A stretch of DNA of 19,067 nucleotides, taken from Candidatus Omnitrophota bacterium. GTDB taxonomy: Bacteria > Omnitrophota > Gorgyraeia > Gygaellales > Profunditerraquicolaceae. This document shows positions 14,964 through 19,067 of this stretch, in pieces (the first letter of the stretch is position 1; every line of letters begins with the position of its first letter). The position numbers and the translations under genes are program-made. Location of the stretch: positions 1 through 19,067 of the forward strand of contig JAPLMA010000061.1 of the NCBI GenBank assembly GCA_026387255.1, read 5' to 3'. The notes below the pieces were generated by a model. That model was not told the origin of the DNA, did not search any database, and was given only the letters and a program-made list of their open reading frames with translations.

Positions 14964-16148
14964 TTAATCTCCTGACCTGATTGCTTCAACCGGCCTCATG
15001 GATGAAGCGCGAAATGCCGGATAAATTCCGGCAATTAAACCCATAATCACTGCTCCTAAAAATGAGCCGAGTAAAAGTACTGGCGTTATAATTACTAGTT
15101 TTCCCGCAGGAGCATAAGGCAATGTTTGTCTAATGATATGCTCAACTAAACTTGTTCCCAAAATAGCGATAATCTCGCCGAAGAATCCACCCAAAACACA
15201 GATCAGCGTGGTTTCTAGCCAAATAATGTGGAAAATATCCAAACGCGATGCACCGATGGCTTTCATTACACCGATTTCTTTTGTCCTTTCGAAAACCGAC
15301 ATAAGAATTGTATTCACTACGCCAATCACAGCAATCAGAATTGCAATAATTGCTACAGAATTAGTCATGACTTTTGAAGAAGAAACTAAATTAAATATAG
15401 TCCCTTTTACCTGCGCCATACTGATTACCTGAATACCCGGTTCATTGTATAAACTTTCCTCAAAATCTCCCAAACTACCAATATCTTTTAACTTTATTCC
15501 TATTCCGGTTAGTTTTCCCGGTAGATCAAATATGCGCTGCGCAGTCGCTAAAGGAATAAACATTATTCCATCATCTTGAGTACCTGTTCGCTCAAATATT
15601 CCTACCACCTTAAGAACTTTATTCAGATTCGGAATAAAAATTTGATCTCCGGCAACACGCTGTTCTAGCTCTGCAGCTTCATAACCAATAATTACCTCAT
15701 CGGCGTCATCGCTAGAGAACCATTGCCCGGACTTAAACTTTGACCACGGCTTAAGCTCTAAATAAGAATTAGATACTCCCATATACAAAATTATACCACC
15801 TTGGCCATTCTGCCTATCCTTATCAAACTCTGTAGCCGCTAATTGCGGAGATATCCTTTCTATTCTCGGGTCTTTAGCAATCTTATCAAACACCGATTGC
15901 TCCATATACCGCAAACCACCTCCGCCTTTTAACATCAACGTTGCTGCTTCATAGGGGCAACCTTTGGCAGTTACTAAAACCTGATACCCCATTTTATCAA
16001 TATCATTGGTTAAAGATTTTTGATATCCAGTATCAAACCCCATAAGGCTAACTAAAACCGCAACCGCAATTGCTACGCCGCCAATCGTAAGAAATGTACG
16101 GATCTTCTTCCTCTGCAAATTTTTAAAAGCAACAGTTAATATTTTCAT
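14964..16148 (-). CDS. ABC transporter permease, MacB/FtsX family with periplasmic core domain
   Basis: This 394-residue protein has the four-TM MacB layout. One TM lies near residues 15-38, followed by a periplasmic core domain of about 220 residues. Three C-terminal TMs lie in the FtsX domain (from about 264), with the usual ERTKEIGVMKAIGAS coupling segment between them and a final RASSMRPVEAIRSGD end. The periplasmic part carries KGCPYEAATLMLKGGGG (62-78), with a lone Cys-Pro-Tyr, which I regard as a marker of a distinct subfamily. It pairs with the ATPase at 14266-14961. Its ATG overlaps the OB-fold gene stop by four bases, with AGGAG upstream. Neighbours suggest a role in metal or redox handling at the envelope, but this is not proven. 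Confidence 0.9.
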   Translation of the reverse strand: MKILTVAFKNLQRKKIRTFLTIGGVAIAVAVLVSLMGFDTGYQKSLTNDIDKMGYQVLVTAKGCPYEAATLMLKGGGGLRYMEQSVFDKIAKDPRIERISPQLAATEFDKDRQNGQGGIILYMGVSNSYLELKPWSKFKSGQWFSSDDADEVIIGYEAAELEQRVAGDQIFIPNLNKVLKVVGIFERTGTQDDGIMFIPLATAQRIFDLPGKLTGIGIKLKDIGSLGDFEESLYNEPGIQVISMAQVKGTIFNLVSSSKVMTNSVAIIAILIAVIGVVNTILMSVFERTKEIGVMKAIGASRLDIFHIIWLETTLICVLGGFFGEIIAILGTSLVEHIIRQTLPYAPAGKLVIITPVLLLGSFLGAVIMGLIAGIYPAFRASSMRPVEAIRSGD

Positions 16149-16528
16149 TTTATTTGAACTCCTCTGGCCTGAATCATTGGCCCTGTTTTCTTGATCATCA
16201 CCTTGCCTTCAACTAATATCTTCTTGCCGGCCTTTTGGGGGATGGCAAAACCGGAATTTCCGGTATCCACATAGATAGTCAAATTTCCGCTGCCCACCTT
16301 AACATAAAACCAGCAACCCGTAGAACATTCACTGGCAATTTTACCATCAATGGTTACTAACTTACCCTCAAAGCCCTTAGGGTCAGCTAAAATATCTTTA
16401 ACTGCAGTTACCTGGTGATTTATGATTTCCTGACCATATTTTTCTGTTCTAGCGGAAAGCCTGATGAATGCTACGCCAATAACTATAATTATGATTAAAC
16501 TTAACCCCACGATACGTAAAATTTTCAT
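16145..16528 (-). CDS. Membrane-anchored OB-fold-like periplasmic protein
   Basis: This 127-residue protein has one N-terminal TM or uncleaved signal (about residues 5-24) and a small beta-rich periplasmic domain. The pattern KLVTIDGKI-ASECSTGCWFYV-LTIYVDTGNSGFAIPQKAGKKILVEGKV suggests an OB-fold with a C68-x3-C72 pair followed by Trp. This resembles DUF4920-like or nucleic-acid-binding-type OB folds re-used in the periplasm. Function is not established. The cysteine pair could bind metal or heme, or be redox active (inference). A strong GAGGAGG precedes the ATG and lies at the very edge of the tandem repeat at 16544-16660. The gene is translationally coupled to the ABC permease by a 4-base overlap. 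Confidence 0.6.
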   Translation of the reverse strand: MKILRIVGLSLIIIIVIGVAFIRLSARTEKYGQEIINHQVTAVKDILADPKGFEGKLVTIDGKIASECSTGCWFYVKVGSGNLTIYVDTGNSGFAIPQKAGKKILVEGKVMIKKTGPMIQARGVQIK

Positions 16529-16543
16529 TCAATTTTCCTCCTC

Positions 16544-16660
16544 ATTTTTCCCCAGCCTCCGGCGCTTGGGGGAAAATGACCCTCAAGCTCCCGCGAGGGG
16601 GAGAATTTTTCCCCCAACCTCTGGCGCTTGGGGGAAAATGACCCTCAAGCTCCCGCAAGG
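16544..16660. repeat. Tandem pair of GC-rich hairpin units, 61-base spacing
   Basis: Two near-identical copies, 16545-16598 and 16606-16660, differ by one inserted C and three substitutions. Each copy contains an internal palindrome. In the second it is perfect over 11 bp: TTTTCCCCCAA (16607-16617) against TTGGGGGAAAA (16628-16638), with a 10-base loop. A CCCTC...GAGGG pair follows it in the first copy. The element fills the gap between two genes of the same run and abuts the ribosome binding site of the OB-fold gene. It lacks a T-run on the minus strand, so it does not look like a simple terminator. It may be a dispersed repeat or an RNA-processing/stability element. Confidence 0.85.
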
Positions 16661-16667
16661 AAAAAGA

Positions 16668-17285
16668 CTATTTACCTGCACCGTGTAGAAAATAATCCAG
16701 CAAGATCAAATCTTTTTTTATTCCCCGCAGCGTTGCCCTAAAATCTTCCGGGCTATTAACACTATAATCAATAATCTTAACTACCGGCCCATCCGAAAGT
16801 TTATTTTCTAAAACATTATATCTATAGAAATCAGCCAGAGTTAACCCCTTAAACTGCCCCGTAAACTCATTAGCGCGAAATTTTGAAACTTCAGGAGATG
16901 ATATCCTTTGATAATAAAATGAAATAATTTTTTCCTTTAAATCAGTGGCAATAACGATCTGTAAAACTCCAAATTTACCTTTTTGATTTACACCGTGGAT
17001 ATAACCAATCGGATCTTTACCTTTTAATATAGTATAATAAACATAAGAAACATCCAAATCTTCATAAACTGCATCAAATTTATCGCCCAACTTCTCTTCA
17101 ATCTCGCTCTGTAAGGCTTGACCGCCGAGCTCTTTTAAGGTTATAAATTTAGTTAAATAACCACTGGATTCGGGAAAAAGCCTTTTAACATCCCGATCAG
17201 GATCATCCAGGCTGCAACCTATTGCCGCAAAAGAGTTGGTATAAATACTGAATAAGAATAAAACGCTAAATAATAGTTTAAGCAT
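16668..17285 (-). CDS. Secreted FMN-binding-domain-like protein
   Basis: This 205-residue protein has a signal peptide (hydrophobic to about residue 20, cleavage near SFA/A). A cysteine at 24 (AAIGC) could alternatively make it a lipoprotein, although the lipobox is poor. The middle part, GKDPIGYIHGVNQKGKFGVLQIVIATDLKEKIISFYYQRISS (about 89-130), and FRANEFTGQFKGLTLADF (136-153) follow the pattern of RnfG/NqrC-like FMN-binding domains: GY, a G-rich turn, a strand with D, then a short helix. The [ST]GAT motif that covalently carries FMN is not visible, so flavin binding is uncertain. GGGAG lies upstream of the ATG. It sits between a barrel gene and the OB-fold/ABC/Feo genes, suggesting a periplasmic role in the same system. 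Confidence 0.5.
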   Translation of the reverse strand: MLKLLFSVLFLFSIYTNSFAAIGCSLDDPDRDVKRLFPESSGYLTKFITLKELGGQALQSEIEEKLGDKFDAVYEDLDVSYVYYTILKGKDPIGYIHGVNQKGKFGVLQIVIATDLKEKIISFYYQRISSPEVSKFRANEFTGQFKGLTLADFYRYNVLENKLSDGPVVKIIDYSVNSPEDFRATLRGIKKDLILLDYFLHGAGK

Positions 17286-17309
17286 TATCCACTCCCTATG
17301 GTTTTAACT

Positions 17310-17329
17310 AAAAAGGCCAAAACATGGCC
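17310..17329 (-). terminator. Small hairpin with T-run after the barrel gene
   Basis: On the minus strand GGCCA (17319-17315 complement) and TGGCC form a 5-bp stem around a 5-base loop, followed by five T. It lies just past the barrel gene stop and upstream of the next gene's ribosome binding site. It is weak and may attenuate rather than end transcription, giving more barrel message than downstream message. Confidence 0.4.
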
Positions 17330-17335
17330 CTCTCT

Positions 17336-18352
17336 CTATGCACCAAAATAATAAAACTGCAACAGGAACCTATTTTCTTCTTTCTGGCCCATCATATTTA
17401 AATCATGAGCGAAGGCAGCACGTAAAGTTATATTCTGATTAAGTTTGTAAGTTGTGCCTATTGTTAAAGTAGAGTCAGCAGATGAGCTCTCCCCTAATTT
17501 ATTAATCCAAGATTGAAACTGTAACTCCCATTCCCAATTTTGATACTTTGGTATTGTATAATCAACCTCTCCTAAATAACCAAGCACTTTTTTGCTGTCA
17601 TTTTCTCCGTAAGCAACTTCTCCTTTAAAAAGATACGGACCAAAAAGATATTGACTATCTAATCCCACCCTCTTCTTTAAAATCGCCTTATCTGACAGAA
17701 GCTTATCCTGTGGAATTGTCTTGTAATCCTCTGTTTCCAAAACCCGGCCATAGAGAAACGAAATCCCATATTGAAAATTTTGCGAAGTTGGCGTTCCAAT
17801 CCTGGAAGTAAAAAGAAAACTACCATCTCTTCTACGAATCCCCATTCCCGATCCCAACTGCAGCGCCAATTTATAATCAAATTTAGGCAACGATCCTTCT
17901 AAGCCGACTCCCCAATCCTTTTTAAAACCTATATCCTTCATTGCCAATGTTTGAAGAATTGTACTATGAGTATCCAATAATGGTTCAAGCCCAAAAGCCG
18001 GATCAAAATGGCCAATACGCAGCTTCGCAGCATAATTCATCTTATATAAAAACCAAGCGTTATGTATCTGGATGCCCCAGGCATTATGTGCGTTGCTCAT
18101 ACTGTCATAGGCCAGGCGCACCTGTAAATCAGTAGTGAGATAATCACCGTATGCATTGGAAAACTTACGGTAATCCTCAAAACCTACTCCATTGGTTAGA
18201 TCATTGCTCTTGCCCACCCAATGCTCCCGGTCAGAATAACCACCGATAAGATTAATCTCTTTATAAAAAAGCGACTCGTTAGCCAATAGCGGGGCTTTTA
18301 GAATCGCTAAAATAAATAAACTTAATAAAAATATATTACATTTTTTAAACAT
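17336..18352 (-). CDS. Outer-membrane beta-barrel, porin-like protein
   Basis: This 338-residue protein has a signal peptide (MFKKCNIFLLSLFILAILKAPLLAN, cleavage near residue 25). The mature part is dominated by alternating hydrophobic/polar strands rich in aromatic residues, for example LQVRLAYDS, AKLRIGHFDPAFGLE, FDYKLALQLGSGMG, YLFKGEVAYGEN, WEWELQFQSW and a final NRFLLQFYYFGA with a near-terminal aromatic end. This is the layout of a porin-like barrel. No TonB box or plug domain is seen, so passive diffusion or a docking role is more likely than a TonB-dependent receptor. The start has no clear ribosome binding site and lies 13 bases after the tautomerase gene. It heads the barrel/FMN-like/OB/ABC/Feo run. 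Confidence 0.7.
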   Translation of the reverse strand: MFKKCNIFLLSLFILAILKAPLLANESLFYKEINLIGGYSDREHWVGKSNDLTNGVGFEDYRKFSNAYGDYLTTDLQVRLAYDSMSNAHNAWGIQIHNAWFLYKMNYAAKLRIGHFDPAFGLEPLLDTHSTILQTLAMKDIGFKKDWGVGLEGSLPKFDYKLALQLGSGMGIRRRDGSFLFTSRIGTPTSQNFQYGISFLYGRVLETEDYKTIPQDKLLSDKAILKKRVGLDSQYLFGPYLFKGEVAYGENDSKKVLGYLGEVDYTIPKYQNWEWELQFQSWINKLGESSSADSTLTIGTTYKLNQNITLRAAFAHDLNMMGQKEENRFLLQFYYFGA

Positions 18353-18365
18353 GCTTAATTAAAAA

Positions 18366-18545
18366 TTAACCGAAAAACTTATCCCCCTTAGCCCAGTTTT
18401 CCCCACTCACCTCATCAATAACCAGATAAAGGCTCTCTTTGGGCTTTCCGGCGACTTTTAACAACGTATCAGAAAATTCCTTGGCGATCTTTTCTTTCTG
18501 CTCCTTGCTGAGTTTGCCTACCAATTTAAGATTAATGTATGGCAT
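18366..18545 (-). CDS. 4-oxalocrotonate tautomerase family protein (59 residues)
   Basis: A 59-residue frame begins MPYINLKLVGKLS, with the catalytic Pro directly after the initiator Met as required in this family. It continues with a helix containing EQKEKIAKEFSDTLLKVAG and then LYLVIDEVSGENWAKGD, matching the second strand and C-terminal part of small 4-OT proteins. GGGAGGG lies a few bases upstream of the ATG. Small 4-OT proteins form hexamers and tautomerise keto/enol compounds, but many have unknown substrates. The gene lies 9 bases after metW and 13 before the barrel gene, so it may be co-transcribed with both. No aromatic degradation genes are seen nearby. Confidence 0.85.
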   Translation of the reverse strand: MPYINLKLVGKLSKEQKEKIAKEFSDTLLKVAGKPKESLYLVIDEVSGENWAKGDKFFG

Positions 18546-18554
18546 CTGCCCTCC

Positions 18555-19067
18555 CTATTTTGATATTAAAAATATCCCTACCTGAGCAAACAAATTAGGT
18601 AAAAACAAAATCTTGTGGTTCTCACCGATACAAACACTACGTTGGATATTAATCTTTTTTGCGCGGCAATACTTCTTAAAATCAAGGATACTTAAAAAGT
18701 GTAAATTCGGAGTTTCATACCACTGGTAAGGAAGCGCTTCAGTAACCGGAGCCTTACCCTGAAAAAACATCTGTAATCTTGACTTATAATGCGCAAAGTT
18801 TGGAAAGCCCACAATCACCTTTTTGCCCACGCGCAAGGCATCCGTAAGTACCTTATCCACATGCAAGATCTGCTGCAAGCTTTGATTAAGTACCACATAA
18901 TCAAAAGATTTATCGTTAAATTCCGCCAGGCCGCTATCCACATCCCCATGAAAAACATTTAAACCTTTAGCCACGCATTTATAAATCGCCTGCTCATCAA
19001 TTTCAATACCCTGAACATGGGCTTTTTTACTCTTAATTAAAAGATACAAAAGGTCTCCGTTACCGCA
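18555..19067 (-). CDS. metW: MetW-like methyltransferase, 5' end beyond the window
   Basis: The frame is open to the window edge, giving 170 visible residues. It starts with CGNGDLLYLL, the tail of a SAM-binding GxGxG loop. IEIDEQAIYKCVAKGLNVFHGDVDSGL (about 21-46), FDYVVLNQSLQQ (55-66), FPNFAHYKSRLQ (88-99) and VTEALPYQWYETPNLH (108-123) follow. These are the hallmarks of MetW, which in Proteobacteria and others works with MetX in homoserine acylation for methionine synthesis. metX would be expected just outside the window to the right, since metX-metW pairs are common, but this is not visible. About 30 N-terminal residues are missing. Confidence 0.88.
   Translation of the reverse strand, partial: CGNGDLLYLLIKSKKAHVQGIEIDEQAIYKCVAKGLNVFHGDVDSGLAEFNDKSFDYVVLNQSLQQILHVDKVLTDALRVGKKVIVGFPNFAHYKSRLQMFFQGKAPVTEALPYQWYETPNLHFLSILDFKKYCRAKKINIQRSVCIGENHKILFLPNLFAQVGIFLISK

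Noticed and set aside
16544..16660. Possible CRISPR array
   Set aside because: There are only two units, the spacer is only about 7 bases, each unit is itself a hairpin, and no cas gene is present.
16464..16688. Open frame on the plus strand across the tandem repeat
   Set aside because: It simply reads through the two hairpin units, giving a repetitive peptide. It lies antisense to coding sequence, has no ribosome binding site and shows no family likeness.

Overview
The window is a gene-dense piece of an AT-rich bacterial chromosome. Every supported gene lies on the minus strand, so transcription runs from high to low coordinates. Outer-membrane barrel-like and signal-peptide proteins point to a diderm (Gram-negative) cell. 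Pta-AckA, GTP-dependent PEP carboxykinase, FeoAB and a thioredoxin system suggest an anaerobic, fermentative lifestyle. The overall character (compact operons, short enzymes, intergenic palindromes) resembles uncultivated lineages such as Omnitrophota. That placement is an impression from memory, not a demonstrated assignment.

Layout in transcriptional order (right to left). (1) 19067-18366: the 3' part of a MetW-like methyltransferase gene and a 59-residue 4-oxalocrotonate tautomerase-family gene. (2) 18352-12291: an apparent operon for an outer-membrane barrel, a secreted FMN-binding-like protein, a membrane-anchored OB-fold-like protein, a MacB-type ABC permease with its ATPase, FeoA and FeoB. 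It closes with a REP-like hairpin that can act as a terminator. A tandem pair of 61-bp-spaced hairpin units lies inside it. (3) 12157-10583: a secreted beta-propeller (Asp-box) protein whose C-terminus resembles half of a TolC-like outer-membrane efflux protein. (4) 10453-7058: trxA, a separate AAA_26+DRTGG protein equivalent to the N-terminal part of long Pta enzymes, a short pta and a compact ackA, coupled by one-base TAATG junctions or a 2-base gap. (5) 7050-6917: a large imperfect inverted repeat built from degenerate 7-base units. (6) 6900-1025: seven tightly packed or overlapping genes, panD, def, trxB (TTG start), pckG, purC, a flippase-like membrane protein and a YacP/NYN nuclease-like gene. 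(7) 1009-211: a single-gene unit with its own promoter and strong terminator, encoding a TM-helix (mechanosensitive-channel-like) protein. (8) 135-1: the start of an unrecognised membrane protein gene.

How the genes may work together: Pta and AckA convert acetyl-CoA to acetate with ATP gain. PckG links oxaloacetate and PEP. PanD and PurC supply pantothenate and purine intermediates, and TrxA/TrxB supply disulfide reduction. The most unusual block is the barrel/FMN-like/OB-fold/ABC/FeoAB cluster, which could form an envelope-spanning route for iron or another metal or redox cargo. This reading is inferred from gene order only. No rRNA, tRNA, CRISPR array, transposase or phage gene was seen, and no gene-free stretch exceeds 300 bases.
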